Below, in pieces: positions 17,101 through 26,463 of a stretch of 64,000 nucleotides of DNA. Both the position numbers and the translations under genes were made by a program. Source of the DNA: Paenibacillus sp. 1001270B_150601_E10. GTDB taxonomy: Bacteria; Bacillota; Bacilli; Paenibacillales; Paenibacillaceae. Position 1 is the first letter of the stretch, and each line of letters opens with the position of its first letter. Where the stretch lies: NCBI RefSeq assembly GCF_015558675.1, contig NZ_JADMOL010000001.1:876654-940653 (forward strand). Reading direction: 5' to 3'. The notes beneath the pieces are model-generated. The model made no database searches and was not told where the DNA came from. It saw only the letters and a list, made by a program, of their open reading frames with translations.

Positions 17101-18900
17101 TCAACCTTCTTGAATCACAGGAAGCTCAATGGTAAAGGTCGTTCCTACCCCAACGGTGCTTTCCACTTGAATCGTGCCATGATGCGATTCGATAAGATGC
17201 TTCACGATCGATAATCCAAGTCCTGTACCTCCAGAGCTTCTCGACCTTGCCTTATCCACGCGATAGAAACGCTCAAAGATGCGAGGCAAGTCCTTCTTCG
17301 GAATACCGATTCCCGTGTCGGATATCCGAATTCTGACCTGATCGTAATCGCCTGCATCATTCACTTCGAGAGGAGCCGCGGTAATATTAACGCGTCCTCC
17401 ATCAGGCGTATAATTAATCGCGTTCGATAACAGGTTTAAAACAATCTGTCGGAGTCGATCCTCATCCGCCTCAATATACATATCCTCCTCCACCGTCATG
17501 AAGATGTCAATATGCTTTTTCTCCGCTTCCTTGCGGAGCATATTCACCGTATCCTCCATGAAGCTAGGCATAAATACCGGCGAGAAGAGCAGCGGCACCC
17601 GCTTCGCCTCAATCTTCGACAGCTGCAGGATGTCTCCGATCAGACGATTCAAGCGTTCGCTCTCATCATGGATGATCTTGAGGAAAGATTGAGCGATCTC
17701 TGTATCATTCATCGCACCGTTCATCAAGGTTTCGGTAAAGCCCTTCACGGCTGCGATCGGCGTCTTCAGCTCATGAGATACATTCGCTACGAATTCGCTT
17801 CTCATGCGCTCCAATTGACGGATCTTAGACATATCTTGCATCAGAAGCAGCACGCCAGCCCATTCTTGATCGGTAAAATACACCGGAACAACATTTACAT
17901 CAAGCAGCCGCTCTTCAGGATAATAGATCGTCAGCTCATCATGAAGCAGATTGCGCTTATCAAGCGTCTCATGCACCATCTCAATCAACTCAAACGGAAT
18001 TCTCGTCTCACTCAGCGATTGGCCAATAACCGCCTTGCTCTTGATTCCAAGCAGTTCTTCAGCCTTCTTATTCGTCAGCACAACTTGCCCTTGCTCATCG
18101 ACCATGATGATTCCGTTCATCATATGCTCAAGAACAGATTGCAAGCGATTCTGCTGCTCGCGAATCTGAGTCATCTGCACCTGCAAGCTGTCTGCCATTG
18201 CATTAATCGCCGCACCCAACTGTCCAATCTCATCGCTGCCAACGGTCGTCGTTCTCGCCTGATAGTCCATATGCGTGATACGCTTCGCTACCCGAGTCAT
18301 GTTCTCAATGGGCTTGGTCAGGCTGTATGCAATGCGAGAGCTAATAATAGCTGCTATCAGAATGAGGATAAATAAACCTAATCCAAGATAAGCCCATAGC
18401 TCCTTCACCCCATCATCGACGGTCTTGAGACTCATTGCGAGTCGAATAAAGCCGTCAAACTCCGGAGCATGCTTCACCGGAAGCGCAACGTACAGCATAT
18501 TCTCGTCTAGCGTATTGCTGTAGCGTATCGAGGATCCAAAGGCATTGCTCTCCGCAAGCTTGACTTCCTCTCTTAGCAAGTGGTTATCCATCTTTCTTAC
18601 ATCCGACAGCGAGTCGCCTACTACGGTTCCATCGCTTTTGATAAAAGTAACACGAGAATGCGTTGATTTATCCAGCTTCTTCGCCCACTCGGAATAAAAG
18701 GCATACTCCTCATGAAGAGAGGATATCTTCTCCCACGGAAGGATCTGTTCAATAAGAAGCATTTCCCGGGACATATTTTGCTCTAGCTGCTCAATATAGT
18801 TGTTTTTAAAGGAATTCGCCATATAGATGCCAGCCGTAATGACGGAAATGCTAATTAAGCTGATAATGACGAGGGTTAATTTCGTACGAAAGCGAGTCAT
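17101..18900 (-). CDS. phoR: Phosphate sensor histidine kinase PhoR
   Basis: A 599-residue kinase. TM1 (residues about 8-28) and TM2 (about 170-190) flank an extracytoplasmic domain of about 140 residues. HAMP follows (SLTKPIENMTRVAKRI), then a PAS domain (MMNGIIMVDEQGQVVLTNKK), HisKA with the His in FVANVSHELKTPIAAVKGFT, and HATPase (NLLSNAINYTPDGG; DTGIGIPKKD; GGTGLGLSIVKHL). Here phoR precedes phoP, the reverse of B. subtilis. A Pho-box-like array 76-114 bp upstream suggests autoregulation. It senses phosphate status, probably through Pst/PhoU or, as proposed for B. subtilis, wall-teichoic-acid intermediates. Confidence 0.93.
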   Translation of the reverse strand: MTRFRTKLTLVIISLISISVITAGIYMANSFKNNYIEQLEQNMSREMLLIEQILPWEKISSLHEEYAFYSEWAKKLDKSTHSRVTFIKSDGTVVGDSLSDVRKMDNHLLREEVKLAESNAFGSSIRYSNTLDENMLYVALPVKHAPEFDGFIRLAMSLKTVDDGVKELWAYLGLGLFILILIAAIISSRIAYSLTKPIENMTRVAKRITHMDYQARTTTVGSDEIGQLGAAINAMADSLQVQMTQIREQQNRLQSVLEHMMNGIIMVDEQGQVVLTNKKAEELLGIKSKAVIGQSLSETRIPFELIEMVHETLDKRNLLHDELTIYYPEERLLDVNVVPVYFTDQEWAGVLLLMQDMSKIRQLERMRSEFVANVSHELKTPIAAVKGFTETLMNGAMNDTEIAQSFLKIIHDESERLNRLIGDILQLSKIEAKRVPLLFSPVFMPSFMEDTVNMLRKEAEKKHIDIFMTVEEDMYIEADEDRLRQIVLNLLSNAINYTPDGGRVNITAAPLEVNDAGDYDQVRIRISDTGIGIPKKDLPRIFERFYRVDKARSRSSGGTGLGLSIVKHLIESHHGTIQVESTVGVGTTFTIELPVIQEG

Positions 18901-18975
18901 AGCTCATCTCCCTGTTCCTATCCTATGTTGTATATTGTTTCTCTAACATCGTAACGATATTTCCCCTATTTTGAC

Positions 18976-19014
18976 TAGTCTTTAATTATTAACTTTATGT
19001 AAAGGAGTTGTAAA
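18976..19014 (-). promoter_or_regulatory. Pho-box-like array before phoR
   Basis: On the minus strand TTTACA (19014-19009), TTTACA (19003-18998), TTAATA (18992-18987) and AGACTA (18981-18976, weak) repeat every 11 bp. The rest of the 302-bp gap 18901-19202 holds only the fumarase terminator; I see no gene there. Confidence 0.7.
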
Positions 19015-19166
19015 GCTCCTGCCGGAACTTTCTTTATAACATAGACCTCTCACTCTCAGCTTCATGGAGAAATGGCTTCAAGATCAAAAGAGGATAACGT
19101 GCAGGAGCAATGCAGTGATGCCGCACTTGCATATGACGCCATGCAAGCTGTGTTTACGCTCAGAGA

Positions 19167-19194
19167 AATCCCCTCAGCTTATACTGAGGGGATT
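19167..19194 (-). terminator. Terminator of the fumarase gene
   Basis: AATCCCCTCAG and CTGAGGGGATT form an 11-bp stem with a 6-nt loop; on the minus strand TTTCTCT follows. It begins 9 bp after the fumarase stop codon. Confidence 0.85.
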
Positions 19195-19202
19195 GATCTA
19201 GC

Positions 19203-20771
19203 TTATTTGAACACAGGATCTCGAAACTGCTCAAGCTTCTCAAAGGAACTCTTATCCACATCGCGATGCAAGCTGTTGCCATGCGCATCCATCGTCACGA
19301 TCGCTGCGAAGCCCTCAACCTGCAGGTGCCACATCGCTTCTGGAATACCGAACTCCATGAAGTCTACGCCGTTCACCCGCTTAATGCATTCCGCATAATA
19401 CTGTGCAGCCCCACCGATTGCATTCAAATACACGCCTCCATGCTCCTGCAAAGCAGCCAGCGTCTTGGCTCCCATGCCGCCTTTTCCGATCACCGCGCGA
19501 ATGCCAAACTTCTTCATGATGTCGCCTTGATAAGGCTCCTCGCGAATGCTTGTTGTCGGCCCTGCTGCCTTCACGTGCCAGCCCTCTTCATCCTTCAGCA
19601 TAACCGGACCACAATGATAGATGACAGCTCCGTCCAGATCAACAGGACAATCATGATCGATCAAATATTTGTGCAGAGCATCGCGGCCAGTATGCATCTC
19701 CCCATTGATAATGACAACATCACCGACGCGCAGCGAACGAATCGCTTCTTCCGTAATCGGCGTCGTCAGAACAACCTGGCGACTGCCTTGGCTTGCTGAT
19801 GCTTCTTGAGAAGCCGCAACCTCCGTTTCCGCCTCCTTAGACTGCTCCTTCATCTTGACATCTGTTCCGCGCTCATACAGCCATTCAAGATGAGCACCTG
19901 TCTCTCCATTCAAGCGGACGCCCTGACGACGGAATGCCCAGCAGTTATAAGCAACAGAAACAAAGAAGCTTGCCGGCAAGCGGTTCATCACGCCGATCTT
20001 ACAGCCAAGCAGCGTCACTTCCCCGCCGAAGCCCATCGTTCCGATGCCAAGCTGGTTCGACGCATTCATAATATAATCCTCTAGCTGACCAAGCTCTGCA
20101 CTCGGATTCTTATCGTCCACCTTGCGGAATAATTGATGCTTCGCGAGCTCATATCCTGTTGTACGATCGCCGCCGATGCCAACGCCGATGAACCCTGCGC
20201 TGCATCCCTGACCTTGCGCTTGATACACAGCATGCAGAATACATTTGCGAATACCATCAAGGTCGCGTCCAGCCTTCCCTAAGCCTTCAATCTCCGCAGG
20301 AAGACTATATTGAATATTTTTATTTTCACAGCCGCCGCCTTTAAGGATCAGCTTCACTTCAATATCATCGGATTCCCACTGCTCAAAGTGAACGACTGGC
20401 GTTCCAGGTCCCAAATTATCCCCAGAGTTCGCTCCCGTCAAAGAATCAACGGAGTTCGTCCGCAGCTTCCCGTCAATCGTCGCTTGGCGAACGGCTTCGT
20501 AAATATCCTGTTTCATTTGAATCTGATTCGCGCCGACAGGGGTATGAACAATAAACGTCGGCATGCCTGTATCCTGGCAGATCGGAGACACTTTCGTCTC
20601 TGCCATCTCAATATTTTGAGCGATCGTGCTCAAGGATAAGCCGGATCTCGTCGCTGCATCTTCATGCTCATGTGCCTTGCGAATCGCCCGACGTACGTCT
20701 CCTGGCAAATTTGTAGACGTTTCCACAATAAGGTCATACACACTCTGTCTGAACTGTTGCAACATATTCAC
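19203..20771 (-). CDS. Class I (4Fe-4S) fumarate hydratase
   Basis: A 522-residue, single-chain class I fumarase. The N-terminal Fe-S domain (residues 1 to about 300) has the Cys motifs SPICQDTGMPT, GQGCSAGFIG and TLLGCKIGVMN. The C-terminal beta domain (about 340-522) has GDVVIINGEMHTGRDALHKY, YHCGPVML and GPTTSIREEPY. It interconverts fumarate and malate in the TCA cycle. Between the domains lies an E/A/S-rich stretch (residues about 312-336). The start is GTG 20771 after AGAGGAG. The gene sits between phoR and the citZ-icd-mdh operon, which B. subtilis does not have here. It is oxygen-labile by family, unlike class II FumC. Confidence 0.95.
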   Translation of the reverse strand: MNMLQQFRQSVYDLIVETSTNLPGDVRRAIRKAHEHEDAATRSGLSLSTIAQNIEMAETKVSPICQDTGMPTFIVHTPVGANQIQMKQDIYEAVRQATIDGKLRTNSVDSLTGANSGDNLGPGTPVVHFEQWESDDIEVKLILKGGGCENKNIQYSLPAEIEGLGKAGRDLDGIRKCILHAVYQAQGQGCSAGFIGVGIGGDRTTGYELAKHQLFRKVDDKNPSAELGQLEDYIMNASNQLGIGTMGFGGEVTLLGCKIGVMNRLPASFFVSVAYNCWAFRRQGVRLNGETGAHLEWLYERGTDVKMKEQSKEAETEVAASQEASASQGSRQVVLTTPITEEAIRSLRVGDVVIINGEMHTGRDALHKYLIDHDCPVDLDGAVIYHCGPVMLKDEEGWHVKAAGPTTSIREEPYQGDIMKKFGIRAVIGKGGMGAKTLAALQEHGGVYLNAIGGAAQYYAECIKRVNGVDFMEFGIPEAMWHLQVEGFAAIVTMDAHGNSLHRDVDKSSFEKLEQFRDPVFK

Positions 20772-20994
20772 TCATGCTCCTCTCAGCCCCGGATGCGCGC
20801 TAGTTTAATATCCCATGATGACGTATTGGTCACCGGGCCTTTATCTTTATAAGTTATCATCAAATAAATTCCATTTCCTTCATCATACCATGAAAAGCAT
20901 TACTTTTTCGAGAGCTTTTCCAATCGATTCCTAATCCGATATCGAGTTATAATGAGAATAAGATGATTTCTTATCGGAAAGGATGAATAGACAC

Positions 20995-21699
20995 GTGGAA
21001 CATCGACCTGAAGCTGCAACACCATCAGAGACTGTAGAAGAGACAAAGTCCGAGAAGCTGCTTGAATCGGCAATTCCTCCGCAAACTGAAGTACCCCCTG
21101 TTGGAGACGAAGATGCTAGCCGCAATCACTTTTATGCGTATATGTATCGCCTGAAGTATATTGAGCGTTGGAGTCTTATGCGTAATACGACTCGTGAAAA
21201 TGTGGCGGAGCACTCCTTCCATGTCGCACTGACCACCCATATGCTCTGCACCATTGCCAATGAGCTATTTGGGCGCCAGTTGAATACGAACGAAGCCGTC
21301 GCACTCGCTTTGTTTCACGATGCGACAGAGGTCTTTACAGGCGATATTCCAACACCAATCAAGCATCATAACCCCATCATCCTATCCAACTTCAGAGAGA
21401 TTGAAGAGCAGGCAGCAAAGCGGCTAATCGATATGATTCCATCAAGCATTCGCGATGTCTATCGTCCGCTCATCGAGGACCCTTCTTCAGAGCTGAAACG
21501 ATACGTTAAAGCAGCAGACCTAATCGACGCATATTTAAAATGTACATTTGAGGTTGGGGCAGGCAATCAAGAATTTGTTGTAGCCAAACAACAAACCGAA
21601 GAGAAGCTTAGACAACTTCATATGGAGGAAGTGGATTATTTTCTGCAAACCCTTGCTCCCAGCTTTACGATGACGCTTGATGAGATGTCGAGCCTATAA
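20995..21699 (+). CDS. YfbR-like 5'-deoxynucleotidase (HD domain) with acidic N-terminal extension
   Basis: The HD domain resembles E. coli YfbR closely: FYAYMYRLKYIERWSLMRNT, ENVAEHSFHVAL, LFHDATEVFTGDIPTPIKHH, ADLIDAYLKCTFE, VDYFLQTLAPSF, TLDEM. YfbR removes phosphate from deoxynucleoside 5'-monophosphates with a divalent metal. All H...HD...D ligands are present. About 45 extra N-terminal residues, rich in E, P and T, precede the domain and look disordered. The start is uncertain: an ATG at 20983 abuts the SD (GGAAAGG) with no spacing, so GTG 20995 is preferred. Confidence 0.85.
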   Translation: MEHRPEAATPSETVEETKSEKLLESAIPPQTEVPPVGDEDASRNHFYAYMYRLKYIERWSLMRNTTRENVAEHSFHVALTTHMLCTIANELFGRQLNTNEAVALALFHDATEVFTGDIPTPIKHHNPIILSNFREIEEQAAKRLIDMIPSSIRDVYRPLIEDPSSELKRYVKAADLIDAYLKCTFEVGAGNQEFVVAKQQTEEKLRQLHMEEVDYFLQTLAPSFTMTLDEMSSL

Positions 21700-21836
21700 G
21701 ACTCCACGAATGATGAATAACTGATTTTCCAACATGACGTAAGGATACAAGACCGACCAATATCAGCGATAGCATTCAATCCGCTTAATGTGAATGGTCG
21801 TTATCTAATGAATAAATTGTTATCCTGTATTTCTAA

Positions 21837-21893
21837 TTAAAAAAGGCCGCTGGCCGTAAACATGCGTTCCATGTCTACTGCTCGAGCGGCCTT
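21837..21893 (-). terminator. Terminator of the small membrane protein gene
   Basis: AAGGCCGCT (21843-21851) and AGCGGCCTT (21885-21893) pair across a long loop; on the minus strand six T follow. It starts 8 bp after the stop codon at 21902. Confidence 0.8.
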
Positions 21894-21901
21894 GTTGCTT
21901 G

Positions 21902-22324
21902 TTAGATTTTGTTGTAAACCATCAGCACGATCATGACGACGTATAAAACAAAGATGATGGAGCTGAACATCGTTGTTTTATCGAGTGAAGCAGGATCGGA
22001 CTTGTCGCCTTTAGCAGCTGCTAATGCACGCTTCATGCCTTTTCCCATAATACCGCTTAACGCTGCAATAGCCAAGAAAATAACAGTGACTAGAATCATC
22101 CACAGCACACTGTATTCTCCCATGCTCATCATGTATCCGCCTGTCAAGAAGTTGACAATCAGCATGAATTGAGCAATGCGATTGCCTGTGATCATCGAAG
22201 ACAGCACGCCTCCCTGAGCTGATGGAGCAGCAACCTTCAGCTTACCCGCAATGAACGGAGCTAGTCCATAGAAGCCCATCAGCACGGCTCCCAAGATATG
22301 TACAAGCATAAAAGCAGACCACAT
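21902..22324 (-). CDS. Four-span membrane protein of unknown function
   Basis: A 140-residue protein with four hydrophobic segments (about residues 4-24, 46-66, 70-90 and 115-137), starting MWSAFMLVHILGAVLMGFYG. A conserved-looking His lies in the first span. Charged residues cluster in the third loop (KGMKRALAAAKGDKSDPAS). The ATG at 22324 is favoured because G-rich SD-like bases precede it (GGGGGGATTAAAGGT); an upstream ATG at 22357 has no SD. I do not recognise the family. It has its own terminator. Confidence 0.7.
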   Translation of the reverse strand: MWSAFMLVHILGAVLMGFYGLAPFIAGKLKVAAPSAQGGVLSSMITGNRIAQFMLIVNFLTGGYMMSMGEYSVLWMILVTVIFLAIAALSGIMGKGMKRALAAAKGDKSDPASLDKTTMFSSIIFVLYVVMIVLMVYNKI

Positions 22325-22404
22325 ACCTTTAATCCCCCCAATAAGATTGATTTTCATAACGTATCACACAGTATCTATTATACTAAAATCATTCAGATGA
22401 AACA

Positions 22405-22436
22405 TAAAAAGATAGACGACAACAAGTTGCCGTCTA
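22405..22436 (-). terminator. Terminator of the citZ-icd-mdh operon
   Basis: On the minus strand TAGACGGCAAC and GTTGTCGTCTA pair (one G-U), followed by TCTTTTTAT. It lies 42 bp past the mdh stop codon. Confidence 0.75.
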
Positions 22437-22477
22437 CCATTGTTCACAAGCTAGTAACAATTCAAAGGTGTGTAGGA

Positions 22478-23419
22478 TTATGCCGTTACGACTTGAATGA
22501 CATTGCGTACAGACTGAGCAGACTTGTCAAGCGCTGCGCGCTCTTCATCCGTTAAATCAATCTCGATAATCTTCTCAATGCCGTCGCCGCCAAGTACGAC
22601 TAAGACACCCATAAAGAGCTTATGATAGCCATACTCGCCTTCCAAGTAGGCGATGACAGGAAGAATACGCTTCTTGTCTTTCAGAATCGCCTCCGTCATT
22701 TGTACAAGGGATGCTGCGGGCGCATAGTATGCACTGCCATTGCCAAGCAGGTTGACGATTTCTCCCCCGCCTACACGCGTACGCGCAACAATCGCATCAA
22801 TGCGCTCCTGAGGAATCAGCTTCTCGAGAGGAACACCCCCGACGCTGGTGTAGCGAACGAGAGGAACCATATCATCGCCATGACCACCAAGTACAACACC
22901 CTGTACATCCTCAACCGAGACATTTAATTCCTGAGCGATAAATGTACAATAGCGAGCAGTATCCAATACACCGGATTGACCGACTACTCGGTTTTTAGGG
23001 AATCCCAATGCTTCGAATGCTGCGTATGTCATAGCATCTACTGGATTACTTAAGATAATTACATAAGCATTAGGGCAGTATGTTTTAATGTTCTCACATA
23101 CGGAGCGGACGATATTTGCGTTCGTATTCACGAGATCATTACGGCTCATTCCCGGCTTGCGGGCAATCCCTGCTGTGATAATAACAACATCGGAATCCTT
23201 GGCATCCTCATAGTTGGAAGAACCTATAATTTGACTGTCAAAGCCTTGAACCGGGCTTGCTTCGAGCATATCGAGCGCTTTGCCCTTTGTAGGATTCTCC
23301 AACTGAGGAATATCGATCAGAACGACGTCACCAAGCTCTTTCTGAGCCAGCATCAACGCTGTTGTCGCACCTGTGAAGCCTGCGCCGACTACAGTAATCT
23401 TGCTACGACGAATCGCCAT
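22478..23419 (-). CDS. mdh: Malate dehydrogenase
   Basis: A 313-residue, LDH-like malate dehydrogenase starting [20 protein letters not shown] (NAD-binding GxGxxG). Substrate-site Arg residues sit in [14 protein letters not shown], and [21 protein letters not shown] carries the catalytic His. It oxidises malate to oxaloacetate with NAD+. It is the third gene of citZ-icd-mdh, 25 bp after icd, with an AAGGAGATG SD. Confidence 0.97.
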   Translation of the reverse strand: MAIRRSKITVVGAGFTGATTALMLAQKELGDVVLIDIPQLENPTKGKALDMLEASPVQGFDSQIIGSSNYEDAKDSDVVIITAGIARKPGMSRNDLVNTNANIVRSVCENIKTYCPNAYVIILSNPVDAMTYAAFEALGFPKNRVVGQSGVLDTARYCTFIAQELNVSVEDVQGVVLGGHGDDMVPLVRYTSVGGVPLEKLIPQERIDAIVARTRVGGGEIVNLLGNGSAYYAPAASLVQMTEAILKDKKRILPVIAYLEGEYGYHKLFMGVLVVLGGDGIEKIIEIDLTDEERAALDKSAQSVRNVIQVVTA

Positions 23420-23444
23420 ATCTGTAACATCTCCTTAGCTTATA

Positions 23445-24743
23445 TTAGCTTAGATGCTTAATAATCTCATCTGCGAATTGAGAGCACTTCAATTCCGTTG
23501 CGCCTTCCATCAGACGAGCGAAGTCGTAAGTTACAGTCTTATTGTTGATCGCCGCTTCCATACCGTTGTAAATGAGGTCAGCAGCTTCCTGCCAGCCAAG
23601 ATGCTCAAGCATCATAACGCCGGACAAGATGACAGAACCCGGGTTCACAACGTCTTTGTCCGCATACTTCGGTGCAGTACCGTGAGTTGCTTCAAAGATT
23701 GCATGACCTGTAATGTAGTTGATGTTTGCACCAGGCGCAATACCGATACCGCCTACTTGAGCAGCAAGAGCATCGGACAAGTAGTCACCATTCAGGTTCA
23801 ATGTAGCAATGACATCGAAGTCTGTAGGACGTGTCAATACTTGTTGAAGTGCGATATCAGCGATCGCATCCTTAATGAGAATCTTGCCGCTAGCAAGCGC
23901 TTCTGCTTGAGCACGATCTGCTGCCTCTTGACCTTCTGCATCCTTAATGCGGTCATATTGACCCCATGTGAAGGTTTCGTTCGGGAACTCTTGCTCCGCA
24001 ACTTCGTAGCCCCAGTTTTTGAACGCGCCTTCTGTGAACTTCATAATGTTGCCTTTATGAACAAGCGTAACGCTCTTACGGTTATGTTTGATTGCGTATT
24101 CGATCGCTGCACGCACAAGACGCTTCGAGCCTTCAGAGGAAACCGGTTTAATTCCGATACCAGACGTTTCAGGGAAGCGAATCTTCTTCACGCCCATCTC
24201 CTGCTGCAAGAACTCAAGCACTTTCTTCACTTCTTCAGAGCCGGATTGATACTCGATACCTGCATAGATATCCTCTGTATTCTCACGGAAGATAACCATA
24301 TCTACAAGCTCCGGACGCTTCACTGGAGATGGCACTCCATCGAAATAGCGTACAGGACGCAAGCACACATACAGGTCCAGCTCTTGACGAAGAGCTACGT
24401 TCAAGGAGCGGATACCGCCACCGATTGGTGTTGTCAATGGGCCTTTAATCGCAACGATATATTCGCGAATAGCCTCTAATGTATCGTTTGGAAGCCATTC
24501 ATTGAATGTGTTGTAGGCTTTTTCTCCAGCGAACACTTCATACCAGCTAAGCTTGCGCTCGCCATTGTACGCCTTCTCAACTGCCGCATCCAACACACGC
24601 TTCGAAGCACGCCAAATATCACGGCCAGTTCCGTCACCTTCAATAAAAGGAATGATCGGGTTAGTTGGCACCTGAAGCTTGCCGTCTTGAATCGTAATTT
24701 TCTCGCCCTCTGTTGGCGGGGAAATCTTTTCTAATTGAAGCAT
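23445..24743 (-). CDS. icd: NADP-dependent isocitrate dehydrogenase
   Basis: A 432-residue enzyme. Substrate-binding residues lie in [20 protein letters not shown] (phosphorylatable-Ser motif equivalent) and the metal-binding Asp residues in the region around [32 protein letters not shown] is the cofactor motif typical of NADP enzymes. The start is ATG 24743 (GGAGG 9 nt upstream); a TTG at 24749 is only 3 nt from the SD. It follows citZ by 158 bp and converts isocitrate to 2-oxoglutarate. Confidence 0.97.
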   Translation of the reverse strand: MLQLEKISPPTEGEKITIQDGKLQVPTNPIIPFIEGDGTGRDIWRASKRVLDAAVEKAYNGERKLSWYEVFAGEKAYNTFNEWLPNDTLEAIREYIVAIKGPLTTPIGGGIRSLNVALRQELDLYVCLRPVRYFDGVPSPVKRPELVDMVIFRENTEDIYAGIEYQSGSEEVKKVLEFLQQEMGVKKIRFPETSGIGIKPVSSEGSKRLVRAAIEYAIKHNRKSVTLVHKGNIMKFTEGAFKNWGYEVAEQEFPNETFTWGQYDRIKDAEGQEAADRAQAEALASGKILIKDAIADIALQQVLTRPTDFDVIATLNLNGDYLSDALAAQVGGIGIAPGANINYITGHAIFEATHGTAPKYADKDVVNPGSVILSGVMMLEHLGWQEAADLIYNGMEAAINNKTVTYDFARLMEGATELKCSQFADEIIKHLS

Positions 24744-24901
24744 ATGCAATGTCCTCCTAACAAATTAATTACTAGATATAAGTCAGTAATCCTAGCAGCA
24801 GCCGTCACGGACAAGCCTATGTAGGTGCTACTCTCCTATTGTAGCAACCTACTATTTCCAATGACAACCTTTTTTGAGAATTACGGAAACATCCTTAAGG
24901 T

Positions 24902-26014
24902 TTAACGTTCTTGAATTGGAACAAAAATCTGGCTTGCTGGACCGGTATATTCAGCACGAGGGCGAATAATGCGGTTGTTCTCATACTGCTCAAGAATATG
25001 AGCTGTCCAGCCGCTCATCCGACTAATTGCAAAGATAGGCGTAAAGAGATCGCGTGGAATGCCAAGCATGGTATACGTGGAGGCGGAGTAGAAGTCAACG
25101 TTTGGCTTAAGTCCTTTTTGACCTGTAACCAGCTCTTCAATACGAACGCTCATGTTGTACAATTCCGGATTGCCTTTTGCTTTGCCGAGCTCCTCAGACA
25201 TCTTCATCAAATGCTTCGCGCGAGGATCGCCGTTCTTGTACACGCGGTGACCAAAGCCCATGATCTTCTCTTTCTGATCAAGCTTCGTTTGAATATAATC
25301 GTCCACTTGATCGTACGAACCGATCTCTTCAAGCATCACCATTACGGCTTCATTAGCTCCTCCATGAAGCGGTCCCTTCAACGTTCCGATCGCGGACGTA
25401 ATTCCTGAGTAAATATCAGACAACGTCGCTACCGTTACACGAGCAGAGAATGTGGAAGCATTCAGTTCATGATCTGCATGCAGAACTAGTGCTTTATCCA
25501 TAGCTTCAACAGAACTTGCTTCCGGCTCTTCGCCGTTTAGCATAAATAAAAAGTTATAAGCAATGGACTGCCCTTTAACGGGTTGGACGGGCTCCAGTCC
25601 TTGGCGAATTCGAGAATAGGCAGCAATGATCGTAGGTGTCTTCGCTTGAAGTTTAATGGCCTTCAACAGATTCGCTTCATGACTCATGTCATTCGCTGCA
25701 TCATCATACAGCGCTAGTGCAGATACCGCAGTTCTAAGCATTGCCATTGTATTGGCATCTTTAGGGAACAGCTTCAGGGTGTCGATAATGGAAGATGGAA
25801 GCTCCGCATTCTCGCTGAGCTGAGACTTCAAACCTGCAAGCTCCGTCTCATTAGGAAGCTTACCGTTCCATAGCAGATAAATAATTTCTTCAAATGTAGC
25901 AAAGCTTGCTAGATCATCAATGTTATAACCACGGTATGTTAATACACCATCGATAATGGAGCTGATCGATGAGGTGGCCGCAACAATTCCTTCAAGACCC
26001 TTTGTTGCTGTCAT
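24902..26014 (-). CDS. citZ: Citrate synthase
   Basis: A 370-residue citrate synthase. The catalytic motifs HADHELNASTFSARV, GALKGPLHGGANEAVM-like (read as TLKGPLHGGANEAVM) and GFGHRVYKNGDPRAKHL are intact, as is the C-terminal RPRAEYTGP. It condenses oxaloacetate and acetyl-CoA. The ATG at 26014 is 3 nt after a long SD (AAGGGGAGAGG); an in-frame ATG further up lies before that SD. It heads the TCA operon and is divergent from ytvI. Confidence 0.97.
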   Translation of the reverse strand: MTATKGLEGIVAATSSISSIIDGVLTYRGYNIDDLASFATFEEIIYLLWNGKLPNETELAGLKSQLSENAELPSSIIDTLKLFPKDANTMAMLRTAVSALALYDDAANDMSHEANLLKAIKLQAKTPTIIAAYSRIRQGLEPVQPVKGQSIAYNFLFMLNGEEPEASSVEAMDKALVLHADHELNASTFSARVTVATLSDIYSGITSAIGTLKGPLHGGANEAVMVMLEEIGSYDQVDDYIQTKLDQKEKIMGFGHRVYKNGDPRAKHLMKMSEELGKAKGNPELYNMSVRIEELVTGQKGLKPNVDFYSASTYTMLGIPRDLFTPIFAISRMSGWTAHILEQYENNRIIRPRAEYTGPASQIFVPIQER

Positions 26015-26369
26015 CTGCCTCTCCCCTTTACACATGTGTTCTTTATTAAGCAAATCTGATGTATGCGCCTACAAGTTGTCACAATTCGATGAAAAGGAAT
26101 GTTTTACAAAATAAATTGTAATGGAAATTGTCGTCAATGGGAACGAGTAATATGCAAAAAGTGGATAGAAATGCTTTATCACTGGCATAAATAAAATGAT
26201 TTCAATCACAGTCCAGAGCAAAATAAACAAATATTTTCCAACTTATTCTCCATATATTTCAATAGAACCATGAATATTTATCAACATTTACGCACATTTA
26301 ATCATTTGTGTGAACTTGCGCCACCTTACGTATTTCTCTTGAAACTTCACTAGAATTTGTGAAATGAAG
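26015..26369. other. Divergent control region between citZ and ytvI
   Basis: An AT-rich gap with no coding signal. A palindrome TTAT-CACTGGC-ATAA lies at 26176-26190 and could bind a regulator, but it is the inverse of the B. subtilis CcpC box (ATAA-N7-TTAT), so I do not name it. No clear sigma-A promoter for citZ could be fixed by eye. Confidence 0.4.
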
Positions 26370-26399
26370 ACCATATTGGTACAGCCCCTTGCATATAAT
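26370..26399 (+). promoter_or_regulatory. Sigma-E promoter of ytvI
   Basis: ACCATATT (26370-26377) and CATATAAT (26392-26399) are 14 bp apart. The B. subtilis sigma-E consensus is a -35 like GTCATATT, about 14-15 bp, and CATACAnT; both boxes match well. The start codon is 65 bp downstream. It fits a mother-cell sporulation gene. Confidence 0.75.
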
Positions 26400-26463
26400 G
26401 AAGCATACTTGTCCGTGATCAAAGCGAAAGCTCTTGTTCATACCCTAAAGGGGGGGAATGTAC

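Noticed and set aside
23454..24479. 341-codon plus-strand open frame opposite icd
   Set aside because: It is fully antisense to a complete icd gene, Cys-rich and domainless; a shadow of codon bias.
26176..26190. TTAT-N7-ATAA palindrome as a CcpC site for citZ
   Set aside because: The known CcpC box is ATAA-N7-TTAT, the opposite arrangement; position relative to a promoter is unknown.
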